Shown: one piece after another, positions 53,232 through 61,827 of the stretch
Layout: every line of letters begins with the position of its first letter
Position numbering within the stretch: position 1 is the first letter of the stretch
Assembly: GCF_040256395.1 (NCBI RefSeq)
Contig: NZ_CP158300.1
Span: forward strand, 248,001 to 312,000
DNA: 64,000 nucleotides
Direction of reading: 5' to 3'
Origin: Deinococcus sonorensis KR-87
Lineage (GTDB): Bacteria > Deinococcota > Deinococci > Deinococcales > Deinococcaceae
The notes under the pieces: model-generated
Database searches by the model: none
Told to the model about the DNA's origin: nothing
Seen by the model: only the letters and a program-made list of their open reading frames with translations
Program-made: the position numbers and the translations under genes

Positions 53232-55271
53232 TCACCCGCCCGGCGAATGTCGTGCGGAGAGCCGCTGAACCGCCTCCGGCTGACCTGCGGCTTCGTAGGC
53301 TGCGGCGGCGTTCCGGAGACACAGCTCCGCTTCCTGGGGCCGCAGGGCCGCCTGAGCGGCCCGCTCGAACCACACGCCCGCTTCCTGAAGCTGGCCACCG
53401 TCTCGCCAGTGCTCGGCCACCCGCTGCGGGTGCCCGCCGTGCCCGGCCAGCACCCGCGCCGCCGAGCGGTGCAGCAGGCGGCGCACCGTTTCGGGTGTTC
53501 CCTGCCACACCGCCTCGTACAGCAGATCGTGGCTGAACCGCTCGCCCGCCATCACCTGCGCAGCCTCCAGTTCCTCCCAGGCGCCCGCAGTGTCCAGCAG
53601 GGGCGCGCCCAGGACGGCCGCGACGAGTTCCAGCGTGAAGTCGCCGCGCAGCACCCCGGCGGCGCGGGCTGCATTCAGGGCCGCCGGCGACAGCCGCGCC
53701 AGCCGCCGTTCCAGCACCGACCCGGTGCGCCCGGGGGGGAGGAGCCGCTCCGGCAGGCCCTCTTCAAGCCGGCCTTCCTCGATCAGGAACTTGACCGTCT
53801 CCAGCACGAACAGCGGATTTCCTCCGGCGTAGCGGTACAGAGCTGCAGCGAGGCTGGGCGCGAATGGCAGCCTGAGGCTGTCGAGGAGCGCCTGCACCTC
53901 GGGCACGCCCAGCGGCTGAAGCTCAATCAGCACCGCGAGGCCGCTGTCCACCAGGCCAGCCATGACCGCGTGCGCCTGCGCGGACAGTTCTCCCTGCCGG
54001 AAGGTCAGCAGCACGCGGGGTTGCGTGGCCGCGGCTGCTCCGGTGGCCGCCCGGGCCGCGTAATACCGCCCGGATTCCTGGGACGCGTCGTCGTCGTACT
54101 GGATGTCGTCGGAGACCACCGCCGTCACGTCCGCGAGCGCGAGGTCGGCGACCTGAGACAGCGCCTCGTAGAACGCGACCTTGTCCTCCGCGCCACTCAG
54201 CGGCGGAACGTCCCCGTCCCGGAACTCCGGCAGGATGCGTGACAGTTCCCGCCTCTGAAACGGCGTCAGGGTCACGTGCGGCGCGTGGCGCAGCATTTCG
54301 CGGTTCCAGCGGGCGCTGGACGAGTACGGCACCGTCTCATCCCCGGGCCGGTGTTCGAGCCGCAGCGTCTTGCCCTTGGAGCGGGCGAAATCCAGAGCCA
54401 GGCGGGTCTTTCCGGCACCGGGAGCGCCCGACAGGTAGATCAGCTGACCCGCCTGCCACGCGGCTTCCATCCTGTGCCAAGCGTCTTCCCGCCCAATCAG
54501 TGCCGGGGGCCGGACCACCCCGAGCGGCAGCTGAGGCCGGGCCGGTGCCGTGCCGGACGCCGGCAGGCGGCCGCCCCGCCGGATCTCCCGGGCCAGTTCC
54601 TCGGTCAGCGCCTGCGGTTCGGCCTCCAGCTCCCGGCCGAGCGTCTGCCGCAGCCGGGTGTAGGTGCGCAGGGCGGCCTCGGGGTTCCCGGCGAGGTAGT
54701 GATGGCGCATGCTGCGCCGGGCGGCGTCCTCGGACAGCGGATCGAGGTCCACCCACCGTGAAGCGAGCGCGGCCGCCTCTTCATACTCCCCTGCCTCGTC
54801 CAGCCTCGTCAGCTCGTGGTCGAACGCCTCCCAGCGGTAGGTGTCGAGGCGCTCGCGCCATGCGAGCAGCCAGTCCTGAAAGTCCGGCAGGTCATCGAAA
54901 TCCAGGCCGCCCAGCAGCACGCCCGTCACGTTCAAGATGGCGCCGTGCCGGCGGTGCTGCCGGTCGTGCAGGACCGTCACGACGTCCACCTGCACGTCGC
55001 CGCGCAACGTCAGCGTCTCCCCGGCCTGCACCAGCTCCGCGCCGATGCGGGCCTGCAGCCGCCTCAGCTTGTGCACGAGGTTGTTGCGAGCGGTGCCCTC
55101 CAGCGTGTCCGGCCAGAGCAGCCCCGCCATCCGCGAGCGCGATGTGGGGCCTTCCAGGGCCAGGTACGCGAGCAGCGCCACCGACTTGCGATCGGCGCGC
55201 AGGTCCTGTCCGTCCGGGCCGCGCAGGCCCGGCTGGCCAAACAGGTCGAGCTGCCAGGTAGGAAGTGACAT
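53232..55271 (-). CDS. BTAD/AAA (SARP-like) transcriptional regulator 4
   Basis: A 679-aa paralogue of regulators 1-3. Winged helix (about 1-95, LLAYLALEGPTSRSRMAGLL, then WPDTLEGTARNNLVHKLRRL), BTAD (about 120-232), AAA with Walker A GAPGAGKT (282-289) and Walker B-like TAVVSDDIQYDDD, and a short helical tail. It lies upstream of the cupredoxin-oxidase unit on the same strand, separated by 388 bp. TACCCT 8 nt before the ATG (55280-55285, minus strand) suggests a leaderless transcript. Regulation of the copper unit is possible but unproven. Confidence 0.88.
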   Translation of the reverse strand: MSLPTWQLDLFGQPGLRGPDGQDLRADRKSVALLAYLALEGPTSRSRMAGLLWPDTLEGTARNNLVHKLRRLQARIGAELVQAGETLTLRGDVQVDVVTVLHDRQHRRHGAILNVTGVLLGGLDFDDLPDFQDWLLAWRERLDTYRWEAFDHELTRLDEAGEYEEAAALASRWVDLDPLSEDAARRSMRHHYLAGNPEAALRTYTRLRQTLGRELEAEPQALTEELAREIRRGGRLPASGTAPARPQLPLGVVRPPALIGREDAWHRMEAAWQAGQLIYLSGAPGAGKTRLALDFARSKGKTLRLEHRPGDETVPYSSSARWNREMLRHAPHVTLTPFQRRELSRILPEFRDGDVPPLSGAEDKVAFYEALSQVADLALADVTAVVSDDIQYDDDASQESGRYYAARAATGAAAATQPRVLLTFRQGELSAQAHAVMAGLVDSGLAVLIELQPLGVPEVQALLDSLRLPFAPSLAAALYRYAGGNPLFVLETVKFLIEEGRLEEGLPERLLPPGRTGSVLERRLARLSPAALNAARAAGVLRGDFTLELVAAVLGAPLLDTAGAWEELEAAQVMAGERFSHDLLYEAVWQGTPETVRRLLHRSAARVLAGHGGHPQRVAEHWRDGGQLQEAGVWFERAAQAALRPQEAELCLRNAAAAYEAAGQPEAVQRLSARHSPGG

Positions 55272-55279
55272 TGGGCCTC

Positions 55280-55285
55280 AGGGTA
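55280..55285 (-). promoter_or_regulatory. Leaderless -10 box of BTAD/AAA regulator 4
   Basis: TACCCT on the minus strand ends 8 nt before the ATG; no Shine-Dalgarno. Confidence 0.45.
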
Positions 55286-55456
55286 GCAAAGGCCACCGCG
55301 AATCCGGGCGCAGATCGGGTGAAGCGGGTTCAGTGCGGGGGTTGAGCCTGCGCCCGGACGAGTGGCCTGGGAACGGCGACACGGCGGCCTCCGAACCTCG
55401 CGGGAACACTGCCAGGTGGGCCCGTTCAGGCGAGCTCTGTGGGCACCAGGGTTCAA

Positions 55457-55502
55457 ACGACAGAACGGGCCGACCTGTCCAAGCGTCGGCCTTCTCTGTC
55501 GT
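55457..55502 (-). terminator. Two-tier hairpin terminator of the Fn3 lipoprotein gene
   Basis: Outer stem ACGACAGA / TCTGTCGT and inner stem GGCCGAC / GTCGGCC with a 10-nt loop, 10 nt after the stop on the minus strand, followed there by TTTGAA. Confidence 0.75.
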
Positions 55503-55511
55503 CTGGGGCGA

Positions 55512-56870
55512 TTACTGCATCAGTTTCCCGAGCAGGCTGGTCGTATCGGCCAGGGTCAGGCGGCCGGTCGGCACGCCCAGCAGGGTCAGCTGCGATGAGG
55601 CCGCCGTGCCCACGCCCGTCTTCGCGGTCGCCACCACGGTGCTTCCTACGGTCAGCAGCGTCTGGGTGCCCTGCGCCGGTGCCAGGTCGGCCCGGTTGGC
55701 ACCCCGGGTCAGGGTGAGATTCAGCCCCTGGGTGACGGTGTTCGCCTGACCGGTGACGGTGTAGGTGCCGTCAATGACCCCGGCGTACGCCACCCGGTCC
55801 ACGCCCGCATAGCTCTTGAAGAAACTCCGGACGGCGTCCCCCGGCTCTGCCAGCGTCGAGCCGTTGGTGGCTGAGGTCCGGATGAAGCCCGGCGAGAACA
55901 ACACCACCCGGCGGCCTGCGGTGTTCAGGTAGCCCTGCAGGTTCGCCACATCGTCGGACGTGACGGGGCTGACGATGGTGTCCCCGGTGTACCAGACCAC
56001 ACCGCTGTAGCGCTTCAGGGTGTCCACGCCGGGGCCGTCCGGCTCGTCCTTCTCCTGCCCGCTGGCGCTGTACGGCACGACCGTCACGTCGAACACCCGG
56101 CCGGCCATCGCGGCGCGCATCGACCGGTCGCCGTCGGAGTCGGGGGCCGTGGAGTTGCCGGGCCAGTTGTTGTTGCTGCGGTCGTCGTCCACCAGCAGCC
56201 ACTTCTCCACCACCACGCGGACGTTCGCGGTCTTCGTGACGCTGCCGTTGGTGCCCCGGACCGCCAGGTCATACGTGCCGACCGGGACGTTCGCGCCCAC
56301 GGTCAGCGTCAGGGTGCTGCCCTCGGCGCCGGAGACGGGCGTGAAGCTGCCCGCGATCCGGTCCACGCCGGTGCCAGCCATGGCACCTTCCAGGGTCAGC
56401 GCCACTGCGCCGTCCGGATTCTGCGGCCGGGTCACGCTGATGCTGACCGTCCCGCTCTGGCCCGGCCCGATGTTCAGGGTGTTGGGCGTGGCCCCCAGGG
56501 TGAAGTCGGGGTTGCCGGGGGCGGCGGTGGTGGCGCTCTTCTCCAGCCCGCTGCTGGACCCCGCCGCGTTCACGGCCTTGATGCGGTAGGTGTAGGTGGT
56601 GTTGGGCGTCAGGCCCTGGTCCACCCAGCTCGTGCCGGTCGGGCTGTCCTTCAGGGTGATGTAGGCGCTGGCGTTGAACTTGCGCTCCAGCACCACGTGC
56701 GCTCCCGCCGGCACCCCGCTCCAGTCGAGCTGGATCTGACTGCTGCCCTTGGCGGTCGCGGTGAAACCCGCCGGGTTGCCGGGGGCCACCGGCGTGGGCG
56801 TCACGCCACCTCCGCAACTCGCCAGCATCCCCGTGAGCACCATCAGACCGACCGTTCCTCGTTTGTGCAT
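55512..56870 (-). CDS. Lipoprotein with fibronectin type III-like domain
   Basis: A 452-aa lipoprotein. ATG at 56870 is preferred over 56876 because GGGAGG then sits 7 nt upstream; the protein starts MHKRGTVGLMVLTGMLASC with lipobox LASC. Residues about 30-125 form an Fn3 domain (AGFTATAKGSSQIQLDWSGV, then TYRIKAVNAAGSSSG). The next part is Ig-like (GTVSISVTRPQNPDGAVALT). The last 230 residues look like a DJ-1/ThuA-type class-I amidotransferase-like fold (WLLVDDDRSNNNWPG, YSGVVWYTGDTIVSP, GRRVVLFSPGF). This combination fits a cell-surface protein; no activity can be assigned. Confidence 0.78.
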   Translation of the reverse strand: MHKRGTVGLMVLTGMLASCGGGVTPTPVAPGNPAGFTATAKGSSQIQLDWSGVPAGAHVVLERKFNASAYITLKDSPTGTSWVDQGLTPNTTYTYRIKAVNAAGSSSGLEKSATTAAPGNPDFTLGATPNTLNIGPGQSGTVSISVTRPQNPDGAVALTLEGAMAGTGVDRIAGSFTPVSGAEGSTLTLTVGANVPVGTYDLAVRGTNGSVTKTANVRVVVEKWLLVDDDRSNNNWPGNSTAPDSDGDRSMRAAMAGRVFDVTVVPYSASGQEKDEPDGPGVDTLKRYSGVVWYTGDTIVSPVTSDDVANLQGYLNTAGRRVVLFSPGFIRTSATNGSTLAEPGDAVRSFFKSYAGVDRVAYAGVIDGTYTVTGQANTVTQGLNLTLTRGANRADLAPAQGTQTLLTVGSTVVATAKTGVGTAASSQLTLLGVPTGRLTLADTTSLLGKLMQ

Positions 56871-57103
56871 GTTCATTCCTCCCTTTCGAGCCGCAAGGTA
56901 CGAAAGGGAAAGTGGCAGGCCGATGGCACGCCCCAGATCCTGAGCCTTCGGCCTGTCCTCCTCTATGGGCCGTGAACCTCCACCAGAAGGGTGCCCAGCG
57001 GGTGTTCCACCCGGTGACATCCCCGTGACATTCCGAGATGACTACGGTGCCCTCACTTGAACACCGCGGTCCGGGCAGCCCCCACCGCAGAACGAGGATG
57101 AGG

Positions 57104-58222
57104 ATGCGAAACACGAACCTGTTAGGCGCGGCGATGCTGGTGGCACTTCTGAGCGCATGTGGAAGCACGAACGTGGCCTCCCCGCCGGGCGGAACCCCGC
57201 CGGGTGGCACAGGCACCCCGGGTGCGGGTCAGGCCGGGCCCTACACGATGACCGGCACCGTGAAGAGTGAGCATGGCCAGCCGGTCCCTGACGTGGAGGT
57301 CTACGCCGACAACACGCTCCAGTACAACGTGAACCAGACCGGCAGAACCGACGCACAGGGGCACTACCGCATTCCGCTGCCGAAGAACGAGCTGGGCACC
57401 TGGCGGGGCGGGGCGATCCTCACCCGTGAGTACCACGGCGTGAACTACCGGTTCGTGCTGGTCGCCGATGACCGCACCGAATTTCCGGCCGAGAAGGGAG
57501 CCGTGCGCAACTTCACCTGGAAGCTCACCGGCAAGACCCCCGACGACGGCTATTACGGCGGGTCGCTGTGGATGTACGGCGCGGTAGACGAGCCCGGCTT
57601 TGACCTGAGCCGCGTCGAGGTGACCCTGGAACCGGACGGGCCGATCATCGACGGCAGCGCCGGCAAGACGATCAAAGCCTTCCTGTACGGCTCGCAGATC
57701 CGGGACATTCCCATCGGCCGCTACCGGGTGACGGCGCGCTACCTGCCGGAGGATGGCCCGGCGCAGCCGGTGCTGATCGCGGAGCGCCGCCCCACCACGT
57801 ACGCCTCCTCCATGACCGCCGACTTCGAGCGCACCAACACCCTCGGGAACGCCATGCAGTTCACCATCAAGCTGGGCGCCCAGGAGCAGCCGGGAGGGGG
57901 AACTGGCTCCATCTCCGGTGAGATCCGCGCCGGGGCGGACGTGAAGGGCGCCGTGGTGGTGGCGTGCGTGATGAACGGCGACACCTGCGACGCGTCTACC
58001 CAGCGCGAAACGACCATCGAGACCTCCGGTCTGTCGGGAACCTACCGCCTGGACGGCCTGAAGGCGGGCCAGCCCTACACCCTGTACGGCTGGAAGGACG
58101 TGAACGGCGACGAGACGGTGAACAGCGGCGACCTGATCGGCATGTACAGCGACAACCAGCCGGGCACGACCGTCACCGTGCCCAACACGGCCGCCGGGTT
58201 CACGCTCCGCCCCCTGAGATGA
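57104..58222 (+). CDS. Carboxypeptidase-regulatory-like lipoprotein, paralogue 3
   Basis: A 372-aa lipoprotein (lipobox LSAC). After a Pro/Gly linker come the family motifs MTGTVKSEHGQPVPDVEVYA, TGRTDAQGHYRIPL, GTWRGGA, GAVRNFTWKLTG, GFDLSRVEVTLEPDGPIIDG and IPIGRYRVTARY. It has a C-terminal extension absent from paralogues 1-2, ending in a dockerin/EF-hand-like Ca-binding loop WKDVNGDETVNSGDLIG. ATG at 57104 is used because GAGG lies 6 nt upstream. Divergent from the Fn3 lipoprotein gene. A cell-surface role is inferred. Confidence 0.82.
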   Translation: MRNTNLLGAAMLVALLSACGSTNVASPPGGTPPGGTGTPGAGQAGPYTMTGTVKSEHGQPVPDVEVYADNTLQYNVNQTGRTDAQGHYRIPLPKNELGTWRGGAILTREYHGVNYRFVLVADDRTEFPAEKGAVRNFTWKLTGKTPDDGYYGGSLWMYGAVDEPGFDLSRVEVTLEPDGPIIDGSAGKTIKAFLYGSQIRDIPIGRYRVTARYLPEDGPAQPVLIAERRPTTYASSMTADFERTNTLGNAMQFTIKLGAQEQPGGGTGSISGEIRAGADVKGAVVVACVMNGDTCDASTQRETTIETSGLSGTYRLDGLKAGQPYTLYGWKDVNGDETVNSGDLIGMYSDNQPGTTVTVPNTAAGFTLRPLR

Positions 58223-58282
58223 GCGGGGAGCGCCAGGGCCGGAACACGGATGCTTGCGGCAGGACCCGGAGTGGAGGCACAC

Positions 58283-58477
58283 ATGCACCAGAACAGCAGC
58301 AACGACCACCCGGTGACGCAGTTGCGCATCTACATCCTGCGCGTCTGGACCGAGGAGGGCCGTGACGGCCCCGTGTGGCGCGCCTCGGCCCGCAAAGGCC
58401 CCCAGGGCGAGCGGCGGTACTTCACCAGCGCCGACGACCTGCTGGAATTCATGTACGTCGAATGCTGGAAGCCCTGA
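58283..58477 (+). CDS. Small WRAS-motif protein, copy C
   Basis: A 64-aa protein of unknown function, paralogue of copies A and B. Motifs: RIYILRVWTEEG, VWRASARK, ERRYFTSADDLLEFM. GGAGG (58272-58276) precedes the ATG at 58283 at good spacing. It lies 60 bp after paralogue 3 and 43 bp before the next secreted-protein gene, all in the same direction, suggesting an operon of four genes with paralogue 4. Confidence 0.76.
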   Translation: MHQNSSNDHPVTQLRIYILRVWTEEGRDGPVWRASARKGPQGERRYFTSADDLLEFMYVECWKP

Positions 58478-58520
58478 CCCGAAAGTCGGGAACCCTGCCC
58501 CACCCTCCCAGGAGGCGCCC

Positions 58521-59276
58521 GTGCGAACCCGTCGATGGATGGCCACACTTTCTCTGACCCTGAATGCGGCCCTTGCTGCCCCCGCCGCCCTGCCGCACCT
58601 GTCCTTCGATGCCCGCCTGCTCGGCATTCCCGCCAGCGTCCAGACGGTGCAGGCGCAGAAGCGTGAGGACACCCCTGTTCCGCCCTTCTTTCCGCCCCGT
58701 CATCTGGAAGCCCTGTTCGGAACAGGGGCCGCGCCGCTGGGCGAACTGGACGTGTATCCGGTTGCGGGCCTCCTCGCCCAGTACCCGGACCCCAGTGACG
58801 GCATGCGCGAGCAGATCGACACGCTTCGTTCCCTGGTGAAGACGGGGCGGGCGCCCGCGAACCTGCGGGACGAGATGCCCTTCCTGCCCTGGCAGTATGC
58901 AGTACAGGTGCTCCACGCAGCGGTGAAGCCCCTCAACTTTCCCGGGGTGAAGGGGGTGCGGTTCCTGGTCGGCTTCATCAGCCCGGGCGAGGTCGCGCCC
59001 CTGGGGCGGCGCGACGTGTTCTACACCTTTCAGGGCCTGTCCAACGACGGGAAGTATGACCTGGAGTTCTGGTACAACGTGTCGCTGCCGGAGCTCCCGC
59101 TGGACGCCTACGCCGGGCCCAACCAGCGCGTCATGGATGCCCTGCTGGCGGGAAAGGACGCAGGCCCCGAGTGGGTGACTTCCCTGGACCGCACCGGGCG
59201 GCTGTTGAACCGGCTGGGCAACGACGCCCGGCTGACCCGGCTTGACGCATTCCTCCGGACCGTTCGTCTGAAATGA
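58521..59276 (+). CDS. Secreted protein, unknown function
   Basis: A 251-aa protein with a signal peptide (RTRRWMATLSLTLNAALA). GTG at 58521 is chosen for GGAGG just upstream and because the peptide then starts the signal directly. The mature part has no named domain: FDARLLGIPASVQTVQAQ, LPWQYAVQVLHAAV, GVKGVRFLVGFISPGEVAPL, VFYTFQGLSNDGKYDLEFWY. The alternation of hydrophobic stretches suggests an alpha/beta protein. Located between WRAS copy C and paralogue 4 in an apparent operon. Confidence 0.75.
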   Translation: MRTRRWMATLSLTLNAALAAPAALPHLSFDARLLGIPASVQTVQAQKREDTPVPPFFPPRHLEALFGTGAAPLGELDVYPVAGLLAQYPDPSDGMREQIDTLRSLVKTGRAPANLRDEMPFLPWQYAVQVLHAAVKPLNFPGVKGVRFLVGFISPGEVAPLGRRDVFYTFQGLSNDGKYDLEFWYNVSLPELPLDAYAGPNQRVMDALLAGKDAGPEWVTSLDRTGRLLNRLGNDARLTRLDAFLRTVRLK

Positions 59277-59363
59277 ACACCGGGCGTCGCAAGAAGGGAA
59301 ACCTGGCCAGGGTTGGTGGCGGACCCACACACGACGTCTCACACAGGAGAAAGAGGAGACCGC

Positions 59364-60446
59364 ATGAACATCAGAAGTCTGAACACGGCAAGAGCTGGCC
59401 TGCTGATCGCTGGCCTGCTCGCCGGAGGGTTGACCCGGGCGGGCACCGCTGCGCCGGCCCCCTACACGATGAGCGGGGTGGTCCGAACTGCAGCCGGGCA
59501 GCCGGTGTCCGGCGTGGAGGTCTATGCCGACAACACCCTGCACTACAACATGAACGCGGTCGGCACCACCAATGCCCAGGGGCGCTACACCATCTCGCTG
59601 CCCCGCCGCGAACTCGGCACCTGGCGCGGCGGAGCGCGCCTGAGCCGCGCTTACCACGGGACGGTCTACGAATTTCAGCTCGTGCCCAACGACCGCTCAG
59701 AGTTTGCCACCCGGGCAGGCGCCGTGCGCGATTTCACCTGGAAACTCACCGGCCCGCGGCCCGACGGCGGGTCCTACGGAGGCACTCTCTGGATGTTCGT
59801 CGCGGTCAACGCTCCGGGCTTTGACCTCAGCCGCGTGGAAGTCACCCTCACCCCGGACGGCCCCATCATTGACGGCAGCGCCGGCAAGGTCATCCGGGGC
59901 TTCCTCCAGGGCTCGCAGCTCCGCGATATTCCGATCGGCCGGTACCGGGTGACGGCGCGCTATTTGCCGGAAGCTGGGGCTCCGCAGACAGTTCTGATCG
60001 GGGCGCGCAATCCCAGCACGTACGAGCGGTCGATGACAAGTGACTTCCGGCGTTCGAACACGGTCGGTGACGTGCTGGAATTTACTGTGCGGCTGGGCGA
60101 GCAACCCACCACGAGCGCGAGTGATCTGCTGTACGTGGCGGGCGAGGCCCACGCGGACGTGGATCTGAAGGGCACGGTGGTCGAGGTGTGCGTGATGAAA
60201 GGGGAGACCTGCGATCAGGCCAGCCGGCATACCACGACGATCACGGTGCCCGGCACCAGCGCGGCGTACCGCCTCGACAACCTGCAGGAGCACGCCCGCT
60301 ACCGGCTCTCGGCCTGGAAGGACCTGAACGGCGACGGCAGAGTGAATGCCGGCGACCTCTATGGCGTCTATGGCGCGGACGTCCCTGGAACCACCGTGAC
60401 GGCCCCCAACATCTTCACCAGCATCACCCTTGTACGCCTGAAGTGA
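59364..60446 (+). CDS. Carboxypeptidase-regulatory-like secreted protein, paralogue 4
   Basis: A 360-aa exported protein with a signal peptide lacking a lipobox (ends LTRAGTAA), so unlike its paralogues it may be released. It shares MSGVVRTAAGQPVSGVEVYA, TTNAQGRYTISLPRRELGTW, FDLSRVEVTLTPDGPIIDGS, IPIGRYRVTARYLPEAG, and a C-terminal Ca-binding-like loop WKDLNGDGRVNAGDLYG. It is clearly closest to paralogue 3. AAGAGGAG precedes the ATG. It ends the gene group starting at 57104. Confidence 0.82.
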   Translation: MNIRSLNTARAGLLIAGLLAGGLTRAGTAAPAPYTMSGVVRTAAGQPVSGVEVYADNTLHYNMNAVGTTNAQGRYTISLPRRELGTWRGGARLSRAYHGTVYEFQLVPNDRSEFATRAGAVRDFTWKLTGPRPDGGSYGGTLWMFVAVNAPGFDLSRVEVTLTPDGPIIDGSAGKVIRGFLQGSQLRDIPIGRYRVTARYLPEAGAPQTVLIGARNPSTYERSMTSDFRRSNTVGDVLEFTVRLGEQPTTSASDLLYVAGEAHADVDLKGTVVEVCVMKGETCDQASRHTTTITVPGTSAAYRLDNLQEHARYRLSAWKDLNGDGRVNAGDLYGVYGADVPGTTVTAPNIFTSITLVRLK

Positions 60447-60484
60447 CCGCATGGTTGGAGCGAGGACATGTGCCGGAAGCGGGG

Positions 60485-60532
60485 GGATCCAGGCCCACTG
60501 GAGCAGCGACCCCCGGGTGCTGGCCTGGATCC
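60485..60532. terminator. Long-stem hairpin between convergent genes
   Basis: GGATCCAGGCC (60485-60495) pairs with GGCCTGGATCC (60522-60532) across 26 nt, between the stops of paralogue 4 and the small membrane-protein gene. No U-run, but GGTTT follows. Confidence 0.5.
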
Positions 60533-60624
60533 GGTTTCCACGTTGTGGGAGGGCCGTGACACCAGATTCCAGGCCTGATGATAAGCCGCCTTGGTCTCCC
60601 GGCAACATACCCACCAGCCCTTGC

Positions 60625-60819
60625 TTACGTCCGGATCAGCCGCCACAGGGCATAGCCCCACAGGAGCGGCGTCAATACACCCAGCAGCACCGGCGCCCAC
60701 ATGGGCCAGTTGCTTCCCAGGCCATACAGCGCTGTCAGGGCACACACCACTCCGAGCAGGAACGGCGAGCACAGAAGCAGGAAACCGAAACGCAGGGCCA
60801 GCTCAACGAGGTCGCTCAT
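60625..60819 (-). CDS. Small two-helix membrane protein
   Basis: A 64-aa hydrophobic protein with two predicted transmembrane helices (FGFLLLCSPFLLGVVCALTA; WAPVLLGVLTPLLWGYALWR) and no recognised family. ATG at 60819 starts MSDLVELA. No strong ribosome-binding site was seen. It is convergent with paralogue 4. Function unknown; coding potential is supported only by the regular membrane-protein pattern. Confidence 0.55.
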   Translation of the reverse strand: MSDLVELALRFGFLLLCSPFLLGVVCALTALYGLGSNWPMWAPVLLGVLTPLLWGYALWRLIRT

Positions 60820-61229
60820 GCGGGGAGCGTAGCTGGAGCTGAATGACCGGGGGATGGCAGGTGTGCAGGATGAAGCGCCGGGGGACCCGAACACCCTGGA
60901 GACCGGAGTTCCCGTGACACCGCACCCGGATGGACTGGAACTTCAGGGCCTGAACAGGAGGAATGCAGTGGCCCCGACATGCCCTGAGACATGCCATGCA
61001 CCCTCCGGAGAGGTGTGGAGTTCATCCGGTGTCCTTTCAGCGCGAGCCGGGTCAATCACAGACAGGGCTGGACCGAGGACCCAGTCATAGGCCGGTCACT
61101 GCCATCCAGGGCGGTTCCAACACCCACGGTGGCGCTTTCCCTGAGAAGGTCCAGACCGTCCATCGCTGCGCCTCCTTCTCAGCAGTGGCGTCTGAAGATG
61201 CACAGGGCCGTTCCCTTTGCGGTCGGCTT
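60820..61229. other. Gene-free stretch between the small membrane protein and the DinB-type gene
   Basis: About 410 bp between two minus-strand genes. No operator, repeat or small gene could be supported; short frames here are composition artefacts. Confidence 0.4.
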
Positions 61230-61682
61230 TCAGGTCATCTGTATAAAGAACGGCGGCTCGATTCCGCTCTGACGGGCCATCAGCCACAGCTGGCCTTTGT
61301 GGTGAACCTCGTGCTCTCGGTGGAAGTCGATCAGGCGGGAAGCGGGCCAGCGTGCGCCGCCGAACACCGTTAGTTCCTGCTGCAGATTCTGTTCGCTGAG
61401 CGCCGAGATCCGTTCGATGACCACCCCGGTGTTGGTGTGCAGCCGTGCGACGGCCTCACTGAGGGAAGCAGACGGAGGCTGCGCTTCCCAGCCGCCTCCG
61501 GAGAGCATGCTGATCACGCCCTCGCCGGTGCTGTAGAGATGATCCACAAGGTCTTTGATGCTCCGTCCACCCGGCCAGGGAACGGTGTCGCCGGCCACGT
61601 CCGGCACGCGCTCCAGCAGGTCCAGCAGGGCGGCGCGGTGGCGGCGGAACATCTGCGCGTACTCGTCGGCGTCGTAAGGCAT
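61230..61682 (-). CDS. DinB/YfiT-like metal-dependent four-helix protein
   Basis: A 150-aa protein of the DinB superfamily, four-helix-bundle proteins usually binding a divalent metal through three histidines. Candidate ligands are His in DLVDHLYST and the HREHEVHHKGQL motif near the C terminus. Members act as thiol S-transferases (for example with bacillithiol) or have unknown roles; they are numerous in Deinococcus. GGAGG precedes the ATG. Single gene. Confidence 0.88.
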   Translation of the reverse strand: MPYDADEYAQMFRRHRAALLDLLERVPDVAGDTVPWPGGRSIKDLVDHLYSTGEGVISMLSGGGWEAQPPSASLSEAVARLHTNTGVVIERISALSEQNLQQELTVFGGARWPASRLIDFHREHEVHHKGQLWLMARQSGIEPPFFIQMT

Positions 61683-61827
61683 CAGAGACCTCCAGCCTCA
61701 CCTTACTCCTGGACTGGCGGGTGCTGCAGCTGAACATCATGGCCGTGTGACACATGCCTCTTGCCCAGGCCGGGCCACTGCTCTCCGACCGCCTACAGGT
61801 CCGAACGCTAAACCGCCCGGCCTGCCC

